DNA from: JAUIAI01 sp049680625
Lineage (GTDB): Bacteria; Pseudomonadota; Gammaproteobacteria; Burkholderiales; Burkholderiaceae_E
Assembly (NCBI GenBank): GCA_049680625.1
Contig: JBAUID010000120.1
Span: forward strand, 1 to 62,383
Length of the DNA: 62,383 nt
Direction of reading: 5' to 3'
Position 1 is the stretch's first letter; every line of letters begins with the position of its first letter. Made by a program: the position numbers and the translations under genes. The notes beneath the pieces are model-generated. The model ran no database searches, was not told the DNA's origin, and saw nothing but the letters and a program-made list of their open reading frames with translations. Shown here one piece after another: positions 25,659 to 34,069 of the stretch.

Positions 25659-26450
25659 ATGGCATCACCACATTCGATCACACGCGTCGCGCTCATCACC
25701 GGCGCCGCAAAAGGCATCGGGGCAGCCATTGCTGAGCGCCTTGCGCGCGAGGGCCATCACATCCTGATCGGCGACATCGACGAGACCCAGGCCCGTGAAA
25801 AAGCACAAGCCATGAAAAGCGCCGGACATCGTGCCGATCCGGTGGTGCTCGATGTCAGCGATCCAGAGTCTGTCGCCGCGGCGTTCGCGGATATTGATGC
25901 GAGATGGCAGCGCTGTGACATTGTTGTGAACAATGCGGGTATCGCGAAGACCGCACCTTTCCTCGACTTTCCGCTGGACGACTGGCAGGCGCATTTCAAC
26001 GTGAACGTGACCGGAACACTGCTGTGTTCCCAGCACGGCGGGCGATTAATGCGCCGTGAAGGATGGGGGCGCATCATCAACCTCGCCTCTGTGGCCGGTG
26101 TGCGCGCCGTCGGTATCGGGCGCACTGGTTACGGCACCTCAAAGGCAGCGGTCATCGGACTCACGCAACAGATGGCGGTCGAGTTAGCCGAGTTCAACAT
26201 CACGGCCAATGCGGTGGCACCCGGCCCGGTCGACACGCCGATGACCAAAGTGTTGCATTCCGCCGCTTTTCGGCAGGCCTACACGAGCGCAATTCCGATG
26301 CGGCGTTACGGCACCCCAGAGGAAATCGCCGCAGCAGTAGGTTATCTCGCCTCTGAGGAGGCCGGGTATGTGACTGGTACCGTGCATGCGGTTGATGGCG
26401 GATTTCTTGCCTCGGGCGCGCACCAGTGGTTACCTGAGTCGCCCACCTGA
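25659..26450 (+). CDS. Short-chain dehydrogenase/reductase (FabG-like)
   Basis: 263-residue SDR from the ATG at 25659, chosen because GGAG lies 6 nt upstream; TTG and ATG codons at 25614-25647 are in frame but less likely. Motifs: TGAAKGIG cofactor loop, NNAG, and catalytic Ser, Tyr and Lys in LASVAGVRAVGIGRTGYGTSK. An aspartate after the second strand (GDIDET) points to NAD(H). Lying 41 bp after the sugar-acid kinase, it probably oxidises a hydroxyl of the sugar acid to the oxo form phosphorylated by the kinase. It is classified as FabG-like only by fold. Confidence 0.85.
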   Translation: MASPHSITRVALITGAAKGIGAAIAERLAREGHHILIGDIDETQAREKAQAMKSAGHRADPVVLDVSDPESVAAAFADIDARWQRCDIVVNNAGIAKTAPFLDFPLDDWQAHFNVNVTGTLLCSQHGGRLMRREGWGRIINLASVAGVRAVGIGRTGYGTSKAAVIGLTQQMAVELAEFNITANAVAPGPVDTPMTKVLHSAAFRQAYTSAIPMRRYGTPEEIAAAVGYLASEEAGYVTGTVHAVDGGFLASGAHQWLPESPT

Positions 26451-26503
26451 CCACTTGCGGGCCCCAGCTCGCGTCACCCATTGTATTTGCGGACAAAAAA
26501 CTC

Positions 26504-27520
26504 ATGAGCACAGAAAAAAACAGCCAGGTAGTACTCGCCAGTCGCCCCGTTGGCATTCCACAGGCCGGGCACTTTCAAATCAAAGAATCTCCAATACCCG
26601 AAATATCAGAAGGGCAGGTGCTGGTTCGTGCTGTTTACTGGTCTGTTGAGCCGGCCATGCGCGGCTGGGTCAATGCCGTCGGCAATTATTCACAACCCGT
26701 TGCAATTGGCGCAGTCATGCGCTCGCTCGCCAGTGGGGTTGTCGACGCGTCCAAACATCCTGACTACGCGGTCGGAGATCTGGTCACCGGCATGTTCGGC
26801 TGGCAACAATACGCGGCGGTTGATGCTCAGACTATCAGCCACAAAATTGACCCGCACGGCCCCCCGCTGTCAACTTCACTGGGTGTACTTGGCCTGAACG
26901 GACTCACCGCCTATTTTGGATTGATGGATATTGGCAATCCGAAAGCAGGTGAAACGGTTGTTGTTTCAACCTCGGCCGGTTCCGTTGGGTCAGCAGTCGG
27001 GCAAATCGCAAAAATTGCCGAATGCCGTACGGTTGGCGTCGCCGGCGGTGCAGAGAAAGTCAAACAATGTCTGGATATATTCAGATACGACGCCTGCATT
27101 GACTACAAGACTCAGGATGTTGCGCAAGCGCTCCAGCAAGCCTGCCCTGACGGCATTGACGTGTACTTTGACAACACCTCTGGTGCGATCAGCGATGCAG
27201 TGATGACGCAGTTAAACATTGGAGCCCGAATTATTATTTGCGGCACAGCCTCTATTTCATCATGGGACCCGATACCTTTTGGCCCCCGCGTGGAACGCCA
27301 TCTTTTGGTGAAACGAGCCCGCATGCAAGGCTTGCTGATTTTTGATTACGCCGACCGTTATCCGCAAGCCCGCGAACAATTGGCACAGTGGGTGACTGCC
27401 GGCCAGCTACGCTACGTGGAAGACATCCTGCCGGGCGTTGAGCACGCCCCAGATGCCATCGCAGGCCTGTACCGAGGGGAAAACAAAGGCAAGCGGTTAA
27501 TTCAGGTCAGTGACTTGTGA
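26504..27520 (+). CDS. NADP-dependent medium-chain oxidoreductase (CurA/YncB-like, zinc-free)
   Basis: 338 residues, matching the leukotriene B4 dehydrogenase/CurA branch of the MDR superfamily. It has the N-terminal PRGxP-like SRPVGIP opening, LGVLGLNGLTAYFGLMDIG, and the cofactor loop VVVSTSAGSVGSAVGQIAK. Zinc-binding cysteines of classical alcohol dehydrogenases are absent. Such enzymes reduce the C=C bond of alpha,beta-unsaturated ketones or aldehydes using NADPH. It begins 54 bp after the SDR and may share its transcript, though its lower GC content suggests a different history. Confidence 0.85.
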   Translation: MSTEKNSQVVLASRPVGIPQAGHFQIKESPIPEISEGQVLVRAVYWSVEPAMRGWVNAVGNYSQPVAIGAVMRSLASGVVDASKHPDYAVGDLVTGMFGWQQYAAVDAQTISHKIDPHGPPLSTSLGVLGLNGLTAYFGLMDIGNPKAGETVVVSTSAGSVGSAVGQIAKIAECRTVGVAGGAEKVKQCLDIFRYDACIDYKTQDVAQALQQACPDGIDVYFDNTSGAISDAVMTQLNIGARIIICGTASISSWDPIPFGPRVERHLLVKRARMQGLLIFDYADRYPQAREQLAQWVTAGQLRYVEDILPGVEHAPDAIAGLYRGENKGKRLIQVSDL

Positions 27521-27615
27521 AATTTCAGGATTCCAACAATGCGGAATGCATAGCAAGACGCGGTATCCTCCCGATTAATCCAAAGCTAATTTCCTCAGCC
27601 TGAACTGGAGGCCAC

Positions 27616-28410
27616 ATGCAAACAACAACCGCCCAGGAACAAAAATACGACTGGCCAATACTGGCAAAATCGCTGGAAAACCTGCTGAAACTGCGCAGTT
27701 TCCCATTTGGAATGAAGCTGTTTGAAACCGCAGAAGCAATGGAGGCAGTTGAGAAAATCCGCCGCCCCGGCAAGATACATACAACGGATCAGATTGTCGC
27801 TCAGGCTTCGCGCCTGGGAAGAACAGTCGGCATAACGTCTGACGACCTGGTCGGCGATCAGTGCCGCTCGGTGATAGGTCTTGGTGGCCAGAGTAATCAG
27901 TGGAAAAGCGGCCAGCACATGGTTGGGGTCTGGTATGCCACCGTGGAAGATGCGACCGCCCATCAAAGTGCCATGCACATCGTGCCAACCGGTACGTATG
28001 AAGCCCTGGCCATTTCACCAATTGCCCAGGGCCGGTTAAATCCGCCGGATATCGTATTGTTCTACGCCACCCCGGGTGCGATGATGTTTTTCATCAATGG
28101 CTTGCAGTGGTCGGGATACAAACGCTTCGACTGGAGTGTTGTCGGTGAGTCGTCATGCGCTGATTCCTGGGGCCGCGCCCTGTCCAAACGCGAACCAAGC
28201 CTGTCGATTCCGTGTTTTGCCGAACGCCGTTACGGCGGCGTTCTCGACGACGAAATGCTGATGGCACTGCCACCAGACCAATTACAAAAAGCAATAGATG
28301 GCATGTTGGCTTTGTCAAAGAACGGTTTTCGCTACCCGTTTGCGCAGTACGGCATTCAACAAGACGTACGCGACGGTATGGCCGCCAGTTATCCGGACCG
28401 TGCGAAATGA
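27616..28410 (+). CDS. DUF169 family protein
   Basis: 264 residues of a conserved family with no established reaction. The typical opening is visible (LLKLRSFPFGMKLFETAEAME), with further family-like segments (GRTVGITSDDLVGDQCRSV; a glycine-rich VVGESSCADSW near residue 180). Several cysteines (in GDQCRS, ESSCADS, SIPCFAE) could bind a metal or cofactor. Its stop overlaps the start of the histidine-phosphatase gene as ATGA, so the two are translated together, which suggests linked function. Confidence 0.75.
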   Translation: MQTTTAQEQKYDWPILAKSLENLLKLRSFPFGMKLFETAEAMEAVEKIRRPGKIHTTDQIVAQASRLGRTVGITSDDLVGDQCRSVIGLGGQSNQWKSGQHMVGVWYATVEDATAHQSAMHIVPTGTYEALAISPIAQGRLNPPDIVLFYATPGAMMFFINGLQWSGYKRFDWSVVGESSCADSWGRALSKREPSLSIPCFAERRYGGVLDDEMLMALPPDQLQKAIDGMLALSKNGFRYPFAQYGIQQDVRDGMAASYPDRAK

Positions 28411-29021
28411 ATATTATTCTGATCCGCCACGGTGAAACCCCACTGAATCGGGCACGCATACTCCAGCCCGCCGACACACCGCTAAGCGAACTGGGTCAGC
28501 AGCAGGCGGCAGCAATGGCGCAACGTCTGAGCCGTGAACCCATTTCCGCCATCCTGAGCAGCGACATGACACGCGCAGCCCAAACGGCGTCACCGCTGGC
28601 CGCCGAATTGAACCTGCCGATTGAGTTTTCAACCGTGTTACACGAGCGCAATTTTGGCGACTTGCGGGGCAGAAGATTCAGCGAACTCGGATTTGACCCG
28701 ATGGCAGCGGATTACGAGCCACCCAATGGGGAGTCCTGGGCGGACTTTCACAAACGGGTTGCAGACGCTTTCGATCTGGTCATCGCCAAAGCTGCCGGCC
28801 AGGCTGAAACGCTGGCGGTGGTTTCACACGGGCTGGTTATTCGCGAGATGATTAAGCGGCACCTAAGCAGCGTCCCGCCGCCGGATCACATGGCAAACAC
28901 ATCGGTGACGGTATTTTCACGCCAGCCGCCGTATGAAGTCAGCCTGCTGACCTGCGACAATCATATCGTTGAGTTGATGAATAATACGGCTGGCGTTTCA
29001 GGCAAAGGCGGGCTGGTGTAA
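28407..29021 (+). CDS. Histidine phosphatase family protein (phosphoglycerate mutase-like)
   Basis: 204-residue phosphatase. The catalytic RHGET motif is at residues 7-11 (LIRHGETPLN), a second basic pocket residue lies in SSDMTRAAQTA, the acid in the LHERNFGDLRGRRF segment, and the second histidine in VVSHGLVIREM. The short length suits a cofactor-independent phosphatase such as CobC or broad-specificity types, not glycolytic dPGM. It overlaps the DUF169 gene by 4 bp. The substrate is unknown. Confidence 0.87.
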   Translation: MNIILIRHGETPLNRARILQPADTPLSELGQQQAAAMAQRLSREPISAILSSDMTRAAQTASPLAAELNLPIEFSTVLHERNFGDLRGRRFSELGFDPMAADYEPPNGESWADFHKRVADAFDLVIAKAAGQAETLAVVSHGLVIREMIKRHLSSVPPPDHMANTSVTVFSRQPPYEVSLLTCDNHIVELMNNTAGVSGKGGLV

Positions 29022-29099
29022 GCGCCAGCCCGACAATTCGAATCAAATGCCCAATGAACACATCCACGCCAGATCACAATCCAGCTACCCAGGAACAAC

Positions 29100-29759
29100 A
29101 TGAATGACTTAACCCGGGCCCTGCGCTCTCGCCGAACCGACAAGGTTCTGGTCGATCCGAATCACCCACTGCCTGCCGGGGGTGATCATCGAGCGTTGGT
29201 CGACAGCTTTGTTGGTGACGCAGGCTGGGCCCCATTTCATTACCCAGCAGGCAAAGCCCATCGCGAAGACCTTGATTCCCCGGTGCCGTGGCGATTTTAT
29301 AAAGTCGACACCGCGGGATGCAGGAAACTGGCTGAGCAGTTCAACAGGCAGGCAAGCGGGTCGGATGCCGGTGCCAGCAAAATTGCCGCAATGCTGGCCG
29401 GCGCCGACGTACTCGTGCAAGTTACCTGGCTGCCCGATCCGGTTGATAGCAGCGCACCGCCCGACCAAAACCCGTTTGTCGGCAGTCAGCGCAACATGGA
29501 ACATATTGCGGCCGCTTCAGCCGCGGTCCAGTCTTTTTTGTTGCTGGCGACACAGGCCGGCTATCGCACGTATTGGTCTAGCGGTGGCGTCTTGCGCAAC
29601 CCGTCGACCTTTACCCAGTTAAACATACCGTCAGCTGAAATACTGCTGGGCTCTATCTTTTTGTTTCCACAGGACACCGGCAATGCCGAGATAAAGCCGG
29701 GCGCCTGGCGCGACAAGCGCGGCGACTTTAACTCGTGGTCTGCCTGGTGCGATGTCTAG
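29100..29759 (+). CDS. Nitroreductase family protein
   Basis: 219 residues with nitroreductase-like features: an N-terminal RSRRTDK basic motif (FMN phosphate contact), GDAGWAPFHYPA, a central GSQRNMEHIAAASAAVQSFLLLATQAGYRTYWSSGG stretch typical of the FMN-binding dimer interface, and a C-terminal LLGSIFLFP. Expected to be a flavoprotein using NAD(P)H on nitro, quinone or enone compounds, or a specialised member of the fold. It stands 78 bp after the phosphatase gene and converges on the lig operon. Confidence is family-level only. Confidence 0.75.
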   Translation: MNDLTRALRSRRTDKVLVDPNHPLPAGGDHRALVDSFVGDAGWAPFHYPAGKAHREDLDSPVPWRFYKVDTAGCRKLAEQFNRQASGSDAGASKIAAMLAGADVLVQVTWLPDPVDSSAPPDQNPFVGSQRNMEHIAAASAAVQSFLLLATQAGYRTYWSSGGVLRNPSTFTQLNIPSAEILLGSIFLFPQDTGNAEIKPGAWRDKRGDFNSWSAWCDV

Positions 29760-29774
29760 CCACATGTGGTTAGC
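29757..29774 (+). terminator. Palindromic hairpin at the nitroreductase stop codon
   Basis: CTAGCCACATGTGGTTAG is self-complementary apart from one pair that can form a G-U wobble; its core CCACATGTGG is perfect. It overlaps the stop codon (29757-29759) between convergent genes. No T-run follows, so it is at best a weak terminator or a transcript-end stabiliser. Confidence 0.35.
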
Positions 29775-29804
29775 CGCATGGATATTGCCTGATGACAACG
29801 CCGA

Positions 29805-30761
29805 CTAAGCAGATGCGTTTAGCGACTCTTCTAACCTGGCAAGAGTCTCATAACACGGTAACACCGAGAAAACAGACGCATTAGGTTCACGCTTTTGCTC
29901 AATCGCCGCAAAAAACTCGCGGTCTTGTAACTCAATACCGTTCATCGAAACGGCGACATTGGACACATCGATTGGCTCGTTCTTGCCATTGTATAAATCG
30001 TCGTAGCTCGCGATATAGGTACCGGTATCGCCGATATAACGGAAGAAGGTACCAAGCGGCCCATCATTGTTAAACGACAACGATAACGTACAAATTGCAC
30101 CACCCGTCGTTTTCAGCTGTATCGACATATCCATGGCGATTCCCAGCTCCGGGTGCATCGGGCCTTGTACCGCGTTCGCAATAACAACCGGCTCACCCAC
30201 CTGGTATTGAAACAAATCAACCGTATGGGCCGCATGATGCCAGAGCAGATGATCGGTCCATGACCGGGGCTGACCCAGGGCATTCATGTTGGTACGCCGG
30301 AAGAAGTAGGTTTGCACATCCATTTGCTGAATATTGAATTCGCCTGACTTGATCCGGTTGTTGACCCACTGGTGAGACGGATTAAAACGCCGGGTATGAC
30401 CCACCATACAAATTTTTCCGGTCTCCTTTTGAACCTGAGCTACTTCGCGGGCATCAGCAACCGAGTCGGCTAATGGAATTTCCACCTGTACGTGTTTACC
30501 GGCTTTCATACATTCGATCGACTGCGCCGCATGCATTTGTGTGGGTGTACATAAAATAACTGCGTCAACCCCCGGTATCGCCAGGGCCTCTGATAACTCA
30601 GTTGTTGCTGTGCCAATACCGTACTTCGTTGCAACTTCTTTCGTCGGCTCCAGACGACGCCCGACCAGGCCAACCACTTCAACACCGTCAATATTTTTAA
30701 TGCCGTCCAGGTGTTTAATCCCAAACGCTCCGGCACCAGCCAGTACAACTTTAATAGTCAT
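29805..30761 (-). CDS. ligC: 4-carboxy-2-hydroxymuconate-6-semialdehyde dehydrogenase (LigC)
   Basis: Gfo/Idh/MocA-fold dehydrogenase of 318 residues that oxidises the ring-cleavage product of protocatechuate (in its hemiacetal form) to 2-pyrone-4,6-dicarboxylate with NAD(P)+. The Rossmann loop GAGAFGIKHLDGI and the distinctive segments CTPTQMHAAQSI, VQVEIPLADS, HTRRFNPSHQW and SWTDHLLWHHAAHTVDLF support LigC specifically. The usual EKP motif of the superfamily reads EIP here, which I recall as normal for LigC. It is the last gene of the lig operon; its ATG directly follows the ligB stop. Confidence 0.94.
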   Translation of the reverse strand: MTIKVVLAGAGAFGIKHLDGIKNIDGVEVVGLVGRRLEPTKEVATKYGIGTATTELSEALAIPGVDAVILCTPTQMHAAQSIECMKAGKHVQVEIPLADSVADAREVAQVQKETGKICMVGHTRRFNPSHQWVNNRIKSGEFNIQQMDVQTYFFRRTNMNALGQPRSWTDHLLWHHAAHTVDLFQYQVGEPVVIANAVQGPMHPELGIAMDMSIQLKTTGGAICTLSLSFNNDGPLGTFFRYIGDTGTYIASYDDLYNGKNEPIDVSNVAVSMNGIELQDREFFAAIEQKREPNASVFSVLPCYETLARLEESLNASA

Positions 30762-31601
30762 TTACGTGTTCTCCAGAATCATATGGCCAACCGCCGTGTT
30801 CGACGCGGGGACGTGGTAGAAGCGATGAACCTTTTTCGCCTTGTTTCCAATAGCACCACGGGCCACCAGCCACATTACCAGCTCGACGCCTTCTGACCCG
30901 GCCTCTCGCAGATAATCGACGTGCGGAATTTTTGCGAGCGCCTGTGGATCAGTCTCGAGTTGATCGAGAAAGGCGTTATCAAAGTCACTGTTAATGAGAC
31001 CGGCCCGCGGCCCTTGCAACTGGTGACTCATGCCACCGGTTCCCCAGATCTGGACATTCAGGTCGGCATCGAAGCTTTCGACGGCCTTGCGAATCGCACG
31101 GCCTAAGTTCATGCAGCGATTACCGGTTGGCGGCGGGTATTGCACAACGTTGACAGCAACCGGAATCACTCTAAATGGCCAGGCAGATGGCTGACCACAC
31201 ATCAGGGTGAGCGGCACACTCAGTCCGTGATCAACCTTCATTTCATTGACAATAGTCAGATCAAATTCGTCGAGAATGACCGACTGCGCAATATGCCAGG
31301 CCAGGTCAGGGTGCCCCTGGACATCCGGCACCGGACGCGGGCCCCAACCTTCGTCGGCAATGCCATAAGACTCTGCGCAACCAATGGCAAAGGTAGGAAT
31401 AAGCTTCAGATCAAACGCCGTTGCATGGTCGTTGTATACAAGAATCACAACATCGGGCGGGTTGTGTTTGATCCATTGTTTTGAAAACTCGTAACCTTTG
31501 AACAAAGGTTGCCAATAGTCGTCACCAGTCTTACCGAGGTCAACCGCGGCACCAATAGCCGGCACGTGTGATGTAAATACGGCGGAGTGAATTTTTGCCA
31601 T
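30762..31601 (-). CDS. ligB: Protocatechuate 4,5-dioxygenase, beta (catalytic) subunit
   Basis: Fe(II)-dependent extradiol dioxygenase subunit of 279 residues, opening protocatechuate between C4 and C5 together with LigA. Iron ligands expected for the family are present: His12 (FTSHVPAIG), His59 (YNDHATAFD) and a glutamate in GSEGVELVMW (about 237-240). The likely catalytic base histidine is in WGTGGMSHQLQGPRAG. Start overlaps the ligA stop (TAATG). Cytoplasmic, acts as an alpha/beta heterotetramer in characterised homologues. Confidence 0.96.
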   Translation of the reverse strand: MAKIHSAVFTSHVPAIGAAVDLGKTGDDYWQPLFKGYEFSKQWIKHNPPDVVILVYNDHATAFDLKLIPTFAIGCAESYGIADEGWGPRPVPDVQGHPDLAWHIAQSVILDEFDLTIVNEMKVDHGLSVPLTLMCGQPSAWPFRVIPVAVNVVQYPPPTGNRCMNLGRAIRKAVESFDADLNVQIWGTGGMSHQLQGPRAGLINSDFDNAFLDQLETDPQALAKIPHVDYLREAGSEGVELVMWLVARGAIGNKAKKVHRFYHVPASNTAVGHMILENT

Positions 31602-31990
31602 TAGTCGTCCCTGCCAACGTAGCGATTACCTTTAACTGAACGGCCGCCGTTAATCATCATCTGGCGATACTCGGCCTGTGGAATACCGGTCATTTGTGCT
31701 GCTGCCCATTCAAAACTCTTTCCGTCAGTAAAGAAGATCTTGCTTAGAAAGTAGACATTGCCGCCCAGTGCGATTAAGTCATTGTAAGCACGACTGAGAA
31801 CCCCTTCTTTTTGTTCCTGCGTCATTGGCCACTCGTCCAGATACGTTGCTTCGTCTTTTTTAAAGCGCTCTCTGTTTTCGGCCGTCATCAGAGACATACA
31901 AAACTGATTCAGGTGATAGCCTTTGCGGGACATCTGAGCATCGAACACCGTCGTGCCCGGTATATCGGTATATGGGCGTTCTAAAGCCAT
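31601..31990 (-). CDS. ligA: Protocatechuate 4,5-dioxygenase, alpha subunit
   Basis: Small subunit of 129 residues, capping the LigB active site. It is recognised by the conserved RKGYHLNQFCMSL motif, MTAENRERFKKDE and the NGGRSVKGNRYVG end. The ATG at 31990 follows a perfect AGGAGGAAACC SD, settling the start against a longer frame to 32146 that enters ligI. It is fused to the beta subunit in some bacteria but separate here. Overlaps ligB by one base. Confidence 0.95.
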   Translation of the reverse strand: MALERPYTDIPGTTVFDAQMSRKGYHLNQFCMSLMTAENRERFKKDEATYLDEWPMTQEQKEGVLSRAYNDLIALGGNVYFLSKIFFTDGKSFEWAAAQMTGIPQAEYRQMMINGGRSVKGNRYVGRDD

Positions 31991-32045
31991 GGTTTCCTCC
32001 TGGTTTGAACGGTATAGATAATCACTAATCGACTGGGAAAGCTGG

Positions 32046-32936
32046 CTAGCTTTCCCAGTAAAGACGCATCGGGTTATCCACCAGCAGTTTGCGCTGCAAT
32101 TGCTCGGTGGGGGCGATGCGCGGGATGAAGTCCACCAACCTGCCATCGTTTGGCATATGGCTTTTCATATTCGGATGTGGCCAGTCGGTTCCCCATAAGA
32201 CCCTGTCCGGAAACAACTCAACCAGGTGTTTTGCAAACGGGACAACGTCGTCGTAGGTATCCGGCCCGGATACTGACAGGCGCTCGGGACAAGTGACTTT
32301 TGACCAGATATTGGCATTTTCCCGCATCATCTTGACGAACAACTGAAACTCTTCGCCATCGACAGGCTTAGTGACGTCAGGGCGCCCCATATGATCAACC
32401 ACAACTGTTGTTGGTAACGAGGTAAAGAAGTCGTAGTACTCCGGCAGATCAGGCGCTTCGAAGTAAATAACAATATGCCAGCCCATGGGGGCTATCCGGG
32501 TGGCAATATTGGTCAGAACATCGCGCGGAGCGGCGTCAACAAGCCGCTTAACAAAATTAAAGCGGGTGCCGCGCACCCCGGCATCGTGTAAAGCCTGGAG
32601 TTCGTCGTCGGTAACATCGGCGTTCACAGTGGCTACACCGCGGGCCATACCATCAGAGGCTTTTAGTGCATCAACCAGTGCGCGATTATCTGCGCCGTGG
32701 CAAGTCGCCTGGACAATCACGTTGCGCGAAAATCCGAGATGATCACGCAAGGCCCACAGCTGGTCTTTGGACGCATCACACGGGGTGTATTTGCGCTCAG
32801 GTGCAAACGGGAATTCGTCACCCGGGCCAAATACGTGGCAATGCGCATCAACGGCGCCCGCTGGCGGCTTATAAACCGGCCTGGACGGATCGGGGTGAAA
32901 CGGCAGCCAGTCAGCATCCATTTGAAATTTCGCCAT
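32046..32936 (-). CDS. ligI: 2-pyrone-4,6-dicarboxylate hydrolase (LigI)
   Basis: Amidohydrolase-superfamily enzyme of 296 residues that opens the lactone 2-pyrone-4,6-dicarboxylate to 4-oxalomesaconate. Hallmarks: AVDAHCHVFGPGDEFPF near residues 28-44, the YTPCDASKDQ segment, VVDHMGRPDVTKP, and LWGTDWPHPN carrying the catalytic aspartate. This family works without a divalent metal. SD AGGAG precedes the start, 10 bp after the ligJ stop. Confidence 0.96.
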   Translation of the reverse strand: MAKFQMDADWLPFHPDPSRPVYKPPAGAVDAHCHVFGPGDEFPFAPERKYTPCDASKDQLWALRDHLGFSRNVIVQATCHGADNRALVDALKASDGMARGVATVNADVTDDELQALHDAGVRGTRFNFVKRLVDAAPRDVLTNIATRIAPMGWHIVIYFEAPDLPEYYDFFTSLPTTVVVDHMGRPDVTKPVDGEEFQLFVKMMRENANIWSKVTCPERLSVSGPDTYDDVVPFAKHLVELFPDRVLWGTDWPHPNMKSHMPNDGRLVDFIPRIAPTEQLQRKLLVDNPMRLYWES

Positions 32937-32945
32937 GATTTTCTC

Positions 32946-33968
32946 CTAGCGCCCCTGGGCCTGCAAAACGGCATCCAGGCGCGGATAAACACGACGCGCG
33001 TTATTGGCAAACACATCTGATTTGTCTGACGCACTGATCTTCAGATTATCGATATAGCGTTTTGTGTCGTCAAAATACTGCCCACTTTCAGGATCTATTC
33101 CACGTACGGCACCAACCATTTCAGATCCGAACAAAATGTTTTTTACCGGAATTACTTCGAACAACAAATCGATTCCCGGCTGATGGTAAACACAGGTATC
33201 GAAGTAGACATTGTTCATCACGTGTTCTGTTAGCAGTGGCTTGTCAAGCATTTGTGCAAGCCCGCGATAACGCCCCCAGTGATAAGGCACCGCGCCGCCA
33301 CCGTGCGGGATGACAAAACGAATCTCCGGGAAATCTTTGAATAAATCGCCCTCGATAAACTGCATAAATGCGGTGGTGTCCGCATTGATGTAATGGGCGC
33401 CGGTCGCATGGAAATTGTCATTACATGAACCCGAGACGTGAATCATCGCAGGCACATCAAGTTCAACCATCTTTTCGAAAAACGGGTACCAGAATTTGTC
33501 GGTCAATGGCCGGGATGTCCAGTGTCCACCGGACGGGTCAGGGTTCAGATTACAGCCGATGAAACCCATTTCGGTAACGCAACGTTCGAGTTCTGCGATC
33601 GACGATTCCAATGAAACATCGGGCGACTGCGGCAACTGGCATACCGGTTGAAAATTCTCCGGGTATAAGTCGATGACCCGTTTGATCAGATCGTTACACG
33701 CACGTGTCCAGTCGGCGCTCGTCTGGCCGTTGCCAATATGGTGGCCCATCGCAGATGCCCGAGGTGAAAAAATAGTCAGATCAGCCCCACGTTCGCGCTG
33801 CAATCGCAACTGGTTCTCTTCGATAGACTCTCGAATCTGGTCATCACTGATCGTTCCGTATACCGGGTTGGGCAGCTGCGGTTTTTTCAGTTGGGCTACT
33901 TGCGCGCTGCGATAAGCCTGGTGAGGTTCCGGCGCGGTAGTGTAGTGCCCGTGACAATCAATAATCAT
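32946..33968 (-). CDS. ligJ: 4-oxalomesaconate hydratase (LigJ)
   Basis: Zinc amidohydrolase-fold hydratase of 340 residues, adding water to 4-oxalomesaconate to give 4-carboxy-4-hydroxy-2-oxoadipate. The ATG at 33968 is supported by CGGAGG 6 nt upstream and gives the canonical MIIDCHGHYTTAP opening with the HxH zinc motif; an upstream in-frame start at 34016 adds 16 residues without SD. Other landmarks are GFIGCNLNPDPSG, MIHVSGS, VIPHGGGAVPYHWGR and NILFGSEMVGAV. About 100 bp separate it from the DUF1932 gene upstream. Confidence 0.95.
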   Translation of the reverse strand: MIIDCHGHYTTAPEPHQAYRSAQVAQLKKPQLPNPVYGTISDDQIRESIEENQLRLQRERGADLTIFSPRASAMGHHIGNGQTSADWTRACNDLIKRVIDLYPENFQPVCQLPQSPDVSLESSIAELERCVTEMGFIGCNLNPDPSGGHWTSRPLTDKFWYPFFEKMVELDVPAMIHVSGSCNDNFHATGAHYINADTTAFMQFIEGDLFKDFPEIRFVIPHGGGAVPYHWGRYRGLAQMLDKPLLTEHVMNNVYFDTCVYHQPGIDLLFEVIPVKNILFGSEMVGAVRGIDPESGQYFDDTKRYIDNLKISASDKSDVFANNARRVYPRLDAVLQAQGR

Positions 33969-34069
33969 GCGACCTCCGGTCGATTTTCCGTTTGTTTCGT
34001 CGTGTTTGCCGTTCACTAATCAGTGAATTACAGTCTTGTTTAATATGAGTTGATGTAGTCCGGTTTTGA

